A stretch of DNA of 23,291 bases from a virus, in the IMG/VR virus record IMGVR_UViG_3300044629_000496, positions 1-23,291 of that record. One strand, written 5' to 3'. This document shows positions 13,318 through 20,358 of the stretch, one piece after another. The notes beneath the pieces are model-generated. The model saw only the letters and a program-made list of their open reading frames with translations. It was not told where the DNA came from and made no database searches. The first letter of the stretch is position 1, and every line of letters begins with the position of its first letter. Made by a program: the position numbers and the translations under genes.

Positions 13318-13599
13318 ATGATCCTTCTCAACTCATCCGACATCGAAGCCATCATCATGGAGAGCGTGAATGAGCGAACCAAAGAGTTTATCCTACGCTG
13401 CATTGGAAGAAGCTCTGGCGAAGAGCCGTGGGATGCTCAAATGGTCAGTGCTGAACGATTCGGACAACTGGAACTTCACGCCGCAGTTCATATACGTTCA
13501 TCCAAGGAACTTCTGGCTAGCTCAGAAGGTTCTTCGCGGGGCCGGATGGCATCACAAGCATACCGCTCGGTGGCGGTACTTGGTCAAGAGAGGAGCTAG
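13318..13599 (+). CDS. Possible alternative or leader reading frame, 93 aa
   Basis: This ATG is the first after the promoter and has GGGAG 6 nt upstream. The first 18 or so codons (MILLNSSDIEAIIMESVNER) look coding-like, with C/G third bases. After that the codons become irregular and Ser-rich, and the overlapping +1-related frame starting at 13370 looks far more natural. The start may be a short leader, the true N-terminus of a frameshifted product, or noise. I would not treat the full 93 aa as a normal protein. Confidence 0.3.
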   Translation: MILLNSSDIEAIIMESVNERTKEFILRCIGRSSGEEPWDAQMVSAERFGQLELHAAVHIRSSKELLASSEGSSRGRMASQAYRSVAVLGQERS

Positions 13600-13606
13600 G
13601 AGATGA
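13370..13606 (+). CDS. Hypothetical protein, 78 aa
   Basis: The ATG at 13370 has GGAGAG about 9 nt upstream and the stop overlaps the next ATG as ATGA, like most genes here. The protein is rich in Trp, His and Arg (WNFTPQFIYVHPRNFW, then GAGWHHKHTARWRYLVKRGARR), with a strongly basic C-terminus that could bind nucleic acid. Third-position bases favour this frame over the overlapping frame from 13318. No family is recognised. Confidence 0.65.
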   Translation: MSEPKSLSYAALEEALAKSRGMLKWSVLNDSDNWNFTPQFIYVHPRNFWLAQKVLRGAGWHHKHTARWRYLVKRGARR

Positions 13607-13800
13607 GGCATCATGTTTGGTGCAACGGAGTCAATCCGCTGAACCCAAATCAAGACGTTACACAAGAAGAGCTAGACGCTTGCCCGTGGTGCGGTCCTTC
13701 AGCGGCGGGCGGCGGATTGCTGAAGAACTACTCCATGGAAGGGCTCACTGAAGAAGAGCTGGTGAAGAAGTTCTTCCCTGACGTTAAGAGGGTGAAATGA
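13603..13800 (+). CDS. Hypothetical small protein with CPWC motif, 65 aa
   Basis: It is joined to its neighbours on both sides by ATGA overlaps. A Cys near the start (HHVWCNG, C7) and CPWC (27-30) could form a small metal site with nearby His, although CPWC is also a redox-like CxxC. The C-terminal part is a helix (LTEEELVKKFFPDVKRVK). It has no signal peptide, so an exported disulfide role is unlikely. Confidence 0.6.
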   Translation: MRHHVWCNGVNPLNPNQDVTQEELDACPWCGPSAAGGGLLKNYSMEGLTEEELVKKFFPDVKRVK

Positions 13801-13964
13801 AACGCACCAATTACCGAGAGCCGATCCCGCGCTGCCAGGCCGTATCGAAGAAGACCAAGAAGCGGTGCACCTTGGATGCGACCTGCCAACATGCTGGGAA
13901 GGCTTACTGTTCTCGGCACCACGTAGTCATCATGAAGGAGCTGACAAATGAACCCAAACCGTAA
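13797..13964 (+). CDS. Cys-rich zinc-ribbon-like peptide, 55 aa
   Basis: This short gene overlaps the previous stop as ATGA and the next gene by 17 nt. The peptide is basic with the pattern RCQAVSKKTKKRC, then TCQHAGKAYCSRHH: Cys at 13, 24, 30 and 38 and His at 41-42. A C-x10-12-C and C-x2-H pairing around a basic turn recalls small phage zinc-binding proteins of the DUF5763 type. AAGGAG at its 3' end serves the next gene. Function is unknown; nucleic acid binding is a reasonable guess. Confidence 0.55.
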   Translation: MKRTNYREPIPRCQAVSKKTKKRCTLDATCQHAGKAYCSRHHVVIMKELTNEPKP

Positions 13965-14190
13965 AGCCTTCTACCCAGACGTCATCATCTTTGCCGTGTG
14001 CTGGTCGGTTGCCTGTTTCGTGGCGGGGCTGTGGATGGGTGAGGAACGCGCCACCCAAGCTCCCAAGGTCTGCGCCAAGGTGCTGGGCATGACCCCGGTG
14101 AGTAGCACCGCTGACACCTGCACTTACATCATGGGGACGCAGGGCCGAGCGTACTGGAAATATCTGGCGGTGAAGGAGAGCAAGAAATGA
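13948..14190 (+). CDS. One-pass membrane protein, 80 aa
   Basis: The ATG has AAGGAG upstream within the preceding gene. A basic N-terminus (NPNRKAF) is followed by a hydrophobic segment, DVIIFAVCWSVACFVAGLWM (11-30), which should span the inner membrane with the N-terminus inside. The remaining 50 residues would be periplasmic and contain two Cys (KVCAKV and DTCTYI) that could pair. Many phages carry small membrane proteins for superinfection exclusion or lysis control; nothing here decides between them. There is no lipobox. Confidence 0.6.
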   Translation: MNPNRKAFYPDVIIFAVCWSVACFVAGLWMGEERATQAPKVCAKVLGMTPVSSTADTCTYIMGTQGRAYWKYLAVKESKK

Positions 14191-14339
14191 ACGTCCTATT
14201 ATTGAAACTGCGCTATTCCTTTAATATGACTCTCGCTTATTTAAGCGGCAACATGGGCGATGAAGATTACATGGACGCTCATGTGCGCGAGGCCGAAAAG
14301 GTGTGGTTGGAATTATGGAAAATAGGAGCAGTGAGATGA
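14187..14339 (+). CDS. Hypothetical small protein, 50 aa
   Basis: The ATG overlaps the previous stop (ATGA), with AAGGAG upstream, and its TGA overlaps the RNA ligase start. The peptide is amphipathic and acidic in the middle (GNMGDEDYMDAHVREAEKVW) and probably helical. The start has several A/T-rich Leu codons (CTA TTA TTG, then TTA), unlike its neighbours, so it may be recently acquired. No family is recognised. Confidence 0.5.
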   Translation: MNVLLLKLRYSFNMTLAYLSGNMGDEDYMDAHVREAEKVWLELWKIGAVR

Positions 14340-15082
14340 ACGAGTACCACAAGATTCAAACGCTTTTCAAGCGCGACATGGAACGCAACGGCAAGACGCT
14401 GCTTGAGGGGCAATGGACGCTGCCGGAGTTCGAGTTCTTGGCCGGGAACACTTGGGTTTTCACCGAGAAAGTGGACGGCACAAACATTCGTGTGATGTGC
14501 CAAGACTACCGCGAGGACGGGAAGCAGTATGGCATTACCTTCGGCGGGAAGACCGATGCGGCACAAATACCGGCGACGTTGATTGCACGGCTTGTTCATC
14601 GGTTTCACACGGACGAGCAACGCGCAAGACTGGCAGAGATATTCCCTGACGGTAACGTCTGCCTGTACGGCGAAGGCTACGGCGCGAAGATTCAGAGGGG
14701 CGGCGGCAACTACCGGGCCGACCAAGATTTTGTGCTTTTCGATTGCAAGGTCGGCGACTGGTGGCTGCAACGTGCTGACGTTGAGGACGTGGCGCAGAAG
14801 CTCGGACTTGACGTTGTGCCGATCATCGGAGAGGGAACGCTGCACGATGCCATCGCGGCGGCAAAGGCGGGGATAGCCTCGACGTGGGGAAACTTCCAAG
14901 CCGAGGGGATTGTGGCGCGGCCCAAAACGGAGTTGAAGACTCGCAATGGTCATCGGATCATCACCAAGATCAAGTGCCGCGACTTTGGGGGGTCGAACGC
15001 AAAAGTCACCGGCTCGCCGGCATTATCGGCGAGTCCGAGTGGACTGCCGGGTTATGCCTCACAGACGAAAGGAGAGAAGTGA
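14336..15082 (+). CDS. RNA ligase (Rnl2-like nucleotidyltransferase domain)
   Basis: The ATG at 14336 (248 aa) is chosen over 14303 because AGGAG lies 8 nt upstream and it overlaps the previous stop. Ligase motifs run in order: motif I EKVDGTNIRV with Lys45 as the AMP-accepting residue, motif III CLYGEGYG (109-116), motif IV AEGIVARP (189-196) and motif V ITKIKCRDF with K211 and K213. There is no separate C-terminal domain, only a short Ser/Gly/Pro tail. Phage RNA ligases repair tRNA or other RNA cut by host defence nucleases, or join nicks in RNA duplexes. No polynucleotide kinase partner is seen in this window, which favours the Rnl2-type nick-sealing role. Confidence 0.8.
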   Translation: MNEYHKIQTLFKRDMERNGKTLLEGQWTLPEFEFLAGNTWVFTEKVDGTNIRVMCQDYREDGKQYGITFGGKTDAAQIPATLIARLVHRFHTDEQRARLAEIFPDGNVCLYGEGYGAKIQRGGGNYRADQDFVLFDCKVGDWWLQRADVEDVAQKLGLDVVPIIGEGTLHDAIAAAKAGIASTWGNFQAEGIVARPKTELKTRNGHRIITKIKCRDFGGSNAKVTGSPALSASPSGLPGYASQTKGEK

Positions 15083-15258
15083 TGTGGACTTGTCGATGCA
15101 ACCACCGCCGGGAAGAGGACTGCGACAGCGCGAAGCATATTGCCGCGTTGGAAGCCGGCTACAAAACACGCACAAGCCAACTCTCAGAGGTAACGCTTCG
15201 TATGCGGGAACTCGAAGCCGAGAACGCCGAACTGCGGGAGGAGATGAAGAATGACTAA
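15082..15258 (+). CDS. Small coiled-coil protein with N-terminal Cys/His, 58 aa
   Basis: The ATG at 15082 overlaps the RNA ligase stop (TGATG) and has AAAGGAGAG upstream; a longer ORF in the same frame starts at 14884 but overlaps the ligase. The N-terminus has MWTCRCNHRREEDC, three Cys and a His that could hold a metal ion. The rest is a charged heptad helix (RELEAENAELREE). It overlaps the next, larger coiled-coil gene by 8 nt, and the two may form a heteromer. Function is unknown. Confidence 0.55.
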   Translation: MWTCRCNHRREEDCDSAKHIAALEAGYKTRTSQLSEVTLRMRELEAENAELREEMKND

Positions 15259-15853
15259 CCAAGTTTGCAACACCGTGATGCTTCCAGTAGAGGAATACGA
15301 AGCCCTGCGCCGACAGGTGGAGGAACTGACGCAGTACGGCGTGAAGCTGGACAACTGGAACGATACGTTGCAAGAACAACTCGCCGCCATGACAGCGGAG
15401 CGTGATGAGTACTTGCGTGACCTTGCCGCCATGAAGAACTGGATTGATGATTGGCACAAGAAGGACGCCGAGCTCGACGCCATGACGAAGGATCGGGACA
15501 TGGCACACGACCTCGCAGGACACTGTGCAGACCAAACAGCGGCAGCACAGGCCGACGCAAGACAAGCCGACGAATTCACGCACAAGGCGTTAGATGAGCG
15601 GGATCATTACCTTCAGCAGTTGGAAACAGCACAGGCCCGAGAACAGCAGTTGCGGGAGGCGTTGGAGAGGCGCATGAGATCAGAGAACAGGTGGCCCGAG
15701 TATGTCATTGATGTCCTCGCCACTCAACCCGACCACGCTGCGCTTGATGCGCGGCTGAAGGAGGAACGGGAAAGATGGGCCGACGAAATTGATGCGGGTA
15801 AGTACGGCCCTGTTGGTGCAGAGATTGCCGCTACGATACGGAGCCTTCCATGA
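15251..15853 (+). CDS. Coiled-coil accessory protein, 200 aa
   Basis: The protein is nearly all helix, rich in Glu, Arg, Gln, Ala and Leu, with long heptad repeats (about residues 15-175), and it looks like the variable coiled-coil early proteins found in many siphovirus and podovirus genomes (Ea22-like in style). It starts MTNQVCNTVMLPVEEYEAL and ends in a small domain. Its composition and GC differ from the modification cassette, so it may be a recent accessory gene. No enzymatic motif is seen. Confidence 0.65.
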   Translation: MTNQVCNTVMLPVEEYEALRRQVEELTQYGVKLDNWNDTLQEQLAAMTAERDEYLRDLAAMKNWIDDWHKKDAELDAMTKDRDMAHDLAGHCADQTAAAQADARQADEFTHKALDERDHYLQQLETAQAREQQLREALERRMRSENRWPEYVIDVLATQPDHAALDARLKEERERWADEIDAGKYGPVGAEIAATIRSLP

Positions 15854-16179
15854 CCGCTCTCAAGTTCTACTGCCGAGGAACAGGGTGTTTCGAGAATACC
15901 AAAGCAACGTGCGAGCGGTATCTACAGAAGCCTCGTTACTACTCCAAGGTATACGAACGAGCGTGTGACATCAACAGCCACGGAGTGCACTTCTGTCACT
16001 ACCTTACGGCTGATTGTATCCCTGAACATACGTCGGATGCTTATCGCCAAACAGGCTCGTCAGAGGGCTTACCGCTTCCGCCGCAGCCCCTGACGCGCCT
16101 TGCAGCATTCCTGCAGCGCGGTTACCAGACATCGCTTGACGCAGTGCGCCGATGGCTGCTCGGGAGACCGGGCGCATAA
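15850..16179 (+). CDS. Cys-rich hypothetical protein overlapping the end of the virion operon, 109 aa
   Basis: It overlaps the coiled-coil gene as ATGA. The first 60 residues are natural-looking and carry seven Cys and several His (FYCRGTGCFENTKATCERYL, then RACDINSHGVHFCHYL and TADC), likely metal-binding. Residues 52-109 are encoded opposite the last 176 nt of the minus-strand virion gene and look less natural (SSEGLPLPPQPLTRLAAFLQ). The true protein may end further upstream through a sequence or frame difference, or the overlap may be real. Confidence is good for the N-terminal half only. Confidence 0.55.
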   Translation: MTALKFYCRGTGCFENTKATCERYLQKPRYYSKVYERACDINSHGVHFCHYLTADCIPEHTSDAYRQTGSSEGLPLPPQPLTRLAAFLQRGYQTSLDAVRRWLLGRPGA

Positions 16180-17653
16180 ACGTGTTTTCCGTCAGCGTGG
16201 GGCTGGCTGAAAGAATTCGTTTCAACATCGGGCTGTACCGAACCATGTCAGCATCCGCTGCCATTTTACCCAGACGCTCCACAGGATGGAATCCGCCTTC
16301 CGTCGGAACACCTTGGCGCACTTCGCGAGTGAGCTTCGGCTCCGCGATGATCTTCTGAACCACAGCCGCCTCATCAGGCTGAAGTTTCGGATAAACGAAG
16401 TTTCCGAATCCAGAACGACTAGACGTAGTGTTCAAATCCTGTAGGATACGCGACGGGTCGTTAGCATATACACCATTGACATAGTTTCGCAGTATCGGGT
16501 TTTTCGCGCCGCTAACCTCGCCCGTCCGGAAAGGGAGCACTTCTTCACGGTGATGCTTAGACGCTGCAGCAAGAGCCTCTTTTAATTGCTTGTCTACCGT
16601 CGCATTTCCGGTGCTTTCCATGTCGGTCAACACGGATGAGTAGGCTCTCTTCAGAGCTCCTAGCATCTGCTTGTCGGCATTAGGATTTCCAGCAAGATGC
16701 CCGATAGCTTGACCGATGGCTGTCTGAACGTCGCGCATCTCACTGAAGCTCTTGGCGTTACCGAGCTGAGCAATCAAGTCCTGAACCTTCGCAGGATTTA
16801 CACCAACGGTGTTCGTCAGCATCGGCTTTTGAGCAGCGTTCAGAACATCAACCAGCGCCGTCGCCGTGTTCGTCGGAGTGATGATTACGGGAGCACCGTT
16901 ATTGGCGGCAACGGTATCAACCGCTTTCCACAGTTCGGTGTTCTTCGTATCTGCAGCGAGTTTCAAACGATCCAACACGGCGACAGGATGGCTCTGCATC
17001 ACTGCGGCGTCGAAGGAAGCTGCACGCTCGGAAGGTTTGACGAAGGACGTGATGGGTAAACCTTTGTCACCCGCAGCGCGAAGTGTCTTGTCCGCTGCGA
17101 TCGTGTTGTCGAAATACGGATCTGCGCGACCCAGAACGGCGTTGGAGCCTTTCGCCCCGAGTTGCGCCAGCTTGTTGGCTGCAAACGTCCCGGGTAGGCT
17201 TAGCATTCCCTCCTTGACCGCGTCCATGGGCTCAAGCGTCGGAACTGACATAAGGGCCGCGTTGGCTGCGTAGGAAGCCAAACCGGACGGCGGCGTCAGT
17301 GCGCCGAACGCGACGGCAGGAGCTACCGATCCGATTTTCCCGCCCCAAGTGTCCATGACTGGAGCGTACATCTGACGGCGTAGTTTCTCAGCCTCAATAT
17401 CGCGGCGAACGTTCGGATCACCGCCGATACGCCGACCCCATAGCTCAGCACCGGTGCCGAGCTCCTTAGCCGCTTCAACAGCGCCAATACCTAGATTCTG
17501 ACCAAAGCTATTCCCAGTGGCGAGAGTTTCTTCAGGAGGCAGTTCAGCAATCTGAGGCTTTGCCCAATCACCAGCGTTCGGAAACAGCTCCGTCACTGGA
17601 ACGATCTTGCGAGGAGCCTCGTCCTCTTTCAGGAAGCCGTAAGGGTCAGCCAT
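16004..17653 (-). CDS. Putative internal virion/DNA-ejection protein, 549 aa
   Basis: It overlaps the upstream gene as TAATG. The protein is Ala-rich and helical. It has a hydrophobic region, about residues 105-160 (KIGSVAPAVAFGALTPPSGL and LMSVPTLEPM), that could enter a membrane, followed by a long helical domain. Internal virion proteins of podovirus-like phages share this build and are ejected with the DNA to form a channel across the cell envelope. There is no lytic transglycosylase motif that I can see. The gene is the last of the virion operon. Assignment is by composition, size and position only. Confidence 0.6.
   Translation of the reverse strand: MADPYGFLKEDEAPRKIVPVTELFPNAGDWAKPQIAELPPEETLATGNSFGQNLGIGAVEAAKELGTGAELWGRRIGGDPNVRRDIEAEKLRRQMYAPVMDTWGGKIGSVAPAVAFGALTPPSGLASYAANAALMSVPTLEPMDAVKEGMLSLPGTFAANKLAQLGAKGSNAVLGRADPYFDNTIAADKTLRAAGDKGLPITSFVKPSERAASFDAAVMQSHPVAVLDRLKLAADTKNTELWKAVDTVAANNGAPVIITPTNTATALVDVLNAAQKPMLTNTVGVNPAKVQDLIAQLGNAKSFSEMRDVQTAIGQAIGHLAGNPNADKQMLGALKRAYSSVLTDMESTGNATVDKQLKEALAAASKHHREEVLPFRTGEVSGAKNPILRNYVNGVYANDPSRILQDLNTTSSRSGFGNFVYPKLQPDEAAVVQKIIAEPKLTREVRQGVPTEGGFHPVERLGKMAADADMVRYSPMLKRILSASPTLTENTFMRPVSRAAIGALRQAMSGNRAAGMLQGASGAAAEAVSPLTSLFGDKHPTYVQGYNQP
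16094..16120. other. Hairpin in the convergent overlap
   Basis: CGCGC (16094-16098) pairs with GCGCG (16116-16120) and TGCAG (16101-16105) with CTGCA (16111-16115) around a CATTC loop, with a 2-nt bulge. It lies inside both overlapping reading frames. No U-run follows on either strand, so it is not a standard terminator, but it is the only strong stem near the meeting point of the two operons. Confidence 0.3.
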
Positions 17654-19437
17654 TACTTGCTCCTTTTGTTGGCATGGGCGTGCATCTTAGATACAAGCTC
17701 ATTGAACGTCATACCTTGCTCTTTGGCGTCCTTGGCGAGGTCGGCGTATGTTGGATACCGACCATGAGTGGCGTTGTAGTTCTCACTGAACTTGTTCCAC
17801 CAAGGCGTCTGAGTGCGCACAAGGTTTTGGTAGTTGGAGAAGTCGGCGGTGGGAGCTAGAGGATTCTCTTTGTGCCAATGTACGAAATCTTGATTCTCCT
17901 GAGCGCCAAACCTCACATTCTGACGCATTTGGTCAGTGAGTCGCTTGATGGTCTCAGCCGTCAGCTCTGGTCCCGGGTTGGCCTTCAACATCTGCATGAA
18001 CTCAAACACTGCCGGTCGTGAGCTGATGGCCTTAGTATCTGCCGCTGACAACTGAATATTCGTCTTGCCCAACGCGATAGCATCTGCAACAGCTCGTTCG
18101 CCTTCCGCGCTCAACGGTACACCCATCGCCTTCATCCAAGACAACGCGCCGGAGTTGAAGTTGGCGAGTTTTCCTGGCTCAATCGGGCTTCCCGGCTGGA
18201 GACCTTTGAGGTCAGCGTCGATGTTATCCAGCAAGCGCGACATGTTCTGGAAGTTGGTGGAGCGAGCGGAGATTTCCTCACCCATCTTGGCGTGCTCTTT
18301 GGCGGCAAGTTTGGCTGTTTCAATGCCGCCTTCCGCTGTGGCGCGATTCTTCTGGGGTACGGCGGTAGGTAATGTTCCGGCGCGAGCCAGCGATGTCTCA
18401 ACAGCCCCTAGCGTTCCAGCGTTCGGGTTGGCAGTGTAACGCGCATAGTTGCGCATCACGTCCTGTTGTTGATCAAGTGGAAGCGTCCTGATGTGCTCAA
18501 GCAACTGCAGGACGTTTTTCTTATGCGTTTCCACATCTTGTGGACGAGCGTTGTCAGTTTCGACAGCCTTCTGCTCTATGGCCAGAGTTTCACCAGCCAT
18601 CCTGTTCCAATCTTCTGAAACAGGCGCTCCGTCAGTGCGTTGAGAAAGCCGTTCACCCGGCATAGGTTTGCGTACAGGTTGCGGAAGAGCTTGCCCTTCT
18701 GGAGTTACTGCTGGCAACTGACCAGCAAGTGACGCGGTCGGTAGTTGCGTAGCTCCCGCTGAGACCTTGGCTCCCGGAGCTTGGGCGATAGCATTCCTGG
18801 CGTAGGCGATTGCGAAAGCTGCGGGATCGGCTTCGTCTGTGTCGTGAGCGATTTTGGCGCCAATAGCGAGAGCCTTCTCGTACAGCGAGCGACTAGACGC
18901 AGGAACGATTTGCTGACTGGATGGCCCAATACTCTTGTCCATGATGATGAGGTTGCCCGCATCATCCTTGAACTGAATCCAATTCGGCTTGTTACCGCCG
19001 AGGGTGCGAAGCATCGCAGCGTTCTGATCCTTCGATTCCAGCGCTCGCACTTCCGCCTGTTTCGCTTTCGTCAAGTCACCTTGATTCTTGATGTCAGACT
19101 GTTGCTGAGCTTCTTGGAAGCCGCCGTAGGCGCCACCAACGCGAGCCAACATTGTTCCCATAGCATCCATGGGGCGCTGAAGCGCGGCGGCATTCGCCAT
19201 CGATCCCCACATCGCAGCTTCGTTGTTTTCTGGCTGCTGGGATGCGTGAACTTGCTGAGTCCAGCGCTCCATTTCGGCATTGGACGCAGCTTGCTGTTGC
19301 TCCAAGTAAGATTGCTTTTTCTGCGACTGCTCCATCATCATTGCTTGAAGCGCTGATTGCGGGTTGGTTACCGGACTCGGTGTTCCAGCCTGCTCAGCCC
19401 CTATGAGAGTCAGCGGAGATGCTTGCGGATCAGCCAT
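17653..19437 (-). CDS. Putative internal virion protein, helical, 594 aa
   Basis: The ATG is preceded by AAGGAT. The N-terminal 120 residues are Gln-, Ala- and Met-rich coiled coil (AMMMEQSQKKQSYLEQQQ), and the middle is Pro- and Gly-containing linker (about 210-270). The C-terminal third is a helical domain ending in a basic tail (NKRSK). No catalytic motif is recognised. The alternation of long helical and flexible parts fits a structural or ejected protein, as do its neighbours on both sides. It overlaps the next gene by one base. Confidence 0.6.
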   Translation of the reverse strand: MADPQASPLTLIGAEQAGTPSPVTNPQSALQAMMMEQSQKKQSYLEQQQAASNAEMERWTQQVHASQQPENNEAAMWGSMANAAALQRPMDAMGTMLARVGGAYGGFQEAQQQSDIKNQGDLTKAKQAEVRALESKDQNAAMLRTLGGNKPNWIQFKDDAGNLIIMDKSIGPSSQQIVPASSRSLYEKALAIGAKIAHDTDEADPAAFAIAYARNAIAQAPGAKVSAGATQLPTASLAGQLPAVTPEGQALPQPVRKPMPGERLSQRTDGAPVSEDWNRMAGETLAIEQKAVETDNARPQDVETHKKNVLQLLEHIRTLPLDQQQDVMRNYARYTANPNAGTLGAVETSLARAGTLPTAVPQKNRATAEGGIETAKLAAKEHAKMGEEISARSTNFQNMSRLLDNIDADLKGLQPGSPIEPGKLANFNSGALSWMKAMGVPLSAEGERAVADAIALGKTNIQLSAADTKAISSRPAVFEFMQMLKANPGPELTAETIKRLTDQMRQNVRFGAQENQDFVHWHKENPLAPTADFSNYQNLVRTQTPWWNKFSENYNATHGRYPTYADLAKDAKEQGMTFNELVSKMHAHANKRSK

Positions 19438-19446
19438 GGTGGATCC

Positions 19447-20358
19447 TTATCGAGAAGGCTGCTGAGCCACGCCCGTGGTGCTGGGCGAGGTGGAGGCGAG
19501 AGTACGGGCACCGAGGAAGCCTTGCGCAGCAGCGGCCAACGGTGAAATCGTGCTCTGCGCTGTCGGCATTTGCGTCTGGGATCGGTACGTGCTTTGCTGC
19601 GACGGAAGTCCTCGAATGATACCAGACAACCAATCAATGTTCTGCTTCTGGTAGTTGTTCTGATTCTGCCAGTCTTGATTGGCGACGTTGAGGTTCTGCT
19701 GAGTCTGTGCTTGTTGCTGACCGCCAGCAGTGCCGAGCATCGAAGCATCTTGGAAACCGAGTTGCTGAACCGTTTGACCGAGGGAAGCTTGACGCGTCAT
19801 GTCCGCCATCGAGTTCGTCATGGCGTTCTGGTATCCGCTCTGGAGCGCTGAGGACTGCTGGCCGAGGATGGACTCGTTAGCGTCGCGGACGGCGCGATTG
19901 GTGAAGTCCATGTTGCGGTCTGAACCAAACTGCCCAGCACCCGTGAAGGTGCTGTTGACCTGCGGCAGGAGGTTCTCGCTGAGGTTCCGTTGGCCGAGCG
20001 TCGCGATACGATTGACCACGCTGTCCGTGTACGGAGACATGAACGACTGCGCAGCTTGCGGGGCTGTTTGACTGGCGTAGTTGGTGTATGGTTGGTAGTT
20101 GCCCTGATTCGCCTGAATCTGGTTGAACGACTGCGTCTGCAGAGGATTGAACCCAGCAACCTGACCGGTGTCCTGCCCGTAGGTGGCTACGTTGGCGGGT
20201 TGCTCGTACGGCTGGTACGCTTGACCCGCAATAGTGTTGGCCTGCCCAGCCAGACCGCGAGTAGCTTGTTGCAGCCAAGCTGGAAGCTGGACGTCAGAAT
20301 CCGCCAGCGTTGTGGTAAAGGGTGCGGACTCATTGAGTCCAGAAATCGCTTGAGCCAT
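19447..20358 (-). CDS. Gln/Asn-rich virion protein, 303 aa
   Basis: It overlaps the preceding gene as TAATG and lies 9 nt from the next. Gln, Asn, Ser and Thr dominate (QTQSFNQIQANQGNYQPYTN; QQQAQTQQNLNVANQDWQNQ). A segment GAGQFGSDRNMDFTNRAVRD (about 141-160) has the G-x-F/Y-G-S-x-R-N pattern I associate with a widespread podovirus virion family of unknown role. Polar, helical proteins of this kind are usually capsid-internal or tail-associated. No enzyme motif is visible. Confidence 0.6.
   Translation of the reverse strand: MAQAISGLNESAPFTTTLADSDVQLPAWLQQATRGLAGQANTIAGQAYQPYEQPANVATYGQDTGQVAGFNPLQTQSFNQIQANQGNYQPYTNYASQTAPQAAQSFMSPYTDSVVNRIATLGQRNLSENLLPQVNSTFTGAGQFGSDRNMDFTNRAVRDANESILGQQSSALQSGYQNAMTNSMADMTRQASLGQTVQQLGFQDASMLGTAGGQQQAQTQQNLNVANQDWQNQNNYQKQNIDWLSGIIRGLPSQQSTYRSQTQMPTAQSTISPLAAAAQGFLGARTLASTSPSTTGVAQQPSR

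Noticed and set aside
14884-15258. Longer 124-aa ORF in the frame of the small coiled-coil gene
   Set aside because: It overlaps the RNA ligase by about 200 nt, and the start at 15082 has a better ribosome binding site and the usual short overlap.
15960-16003. Possible terminator for the virion operon just past its stop (GTGACA and TGTCAC pairing on the minus strand)
   Set aside because: The loop is over 20 nt, the stem is only 6 bp, and no U-run follows.
18781-19356. Long plus-strand open frame (191 aa) opposite a virion gene
   Set aside because: It is a shadow of the minus-strand gene, rich in Arg, Leu and Ser with no domain or ribosome binding site support.
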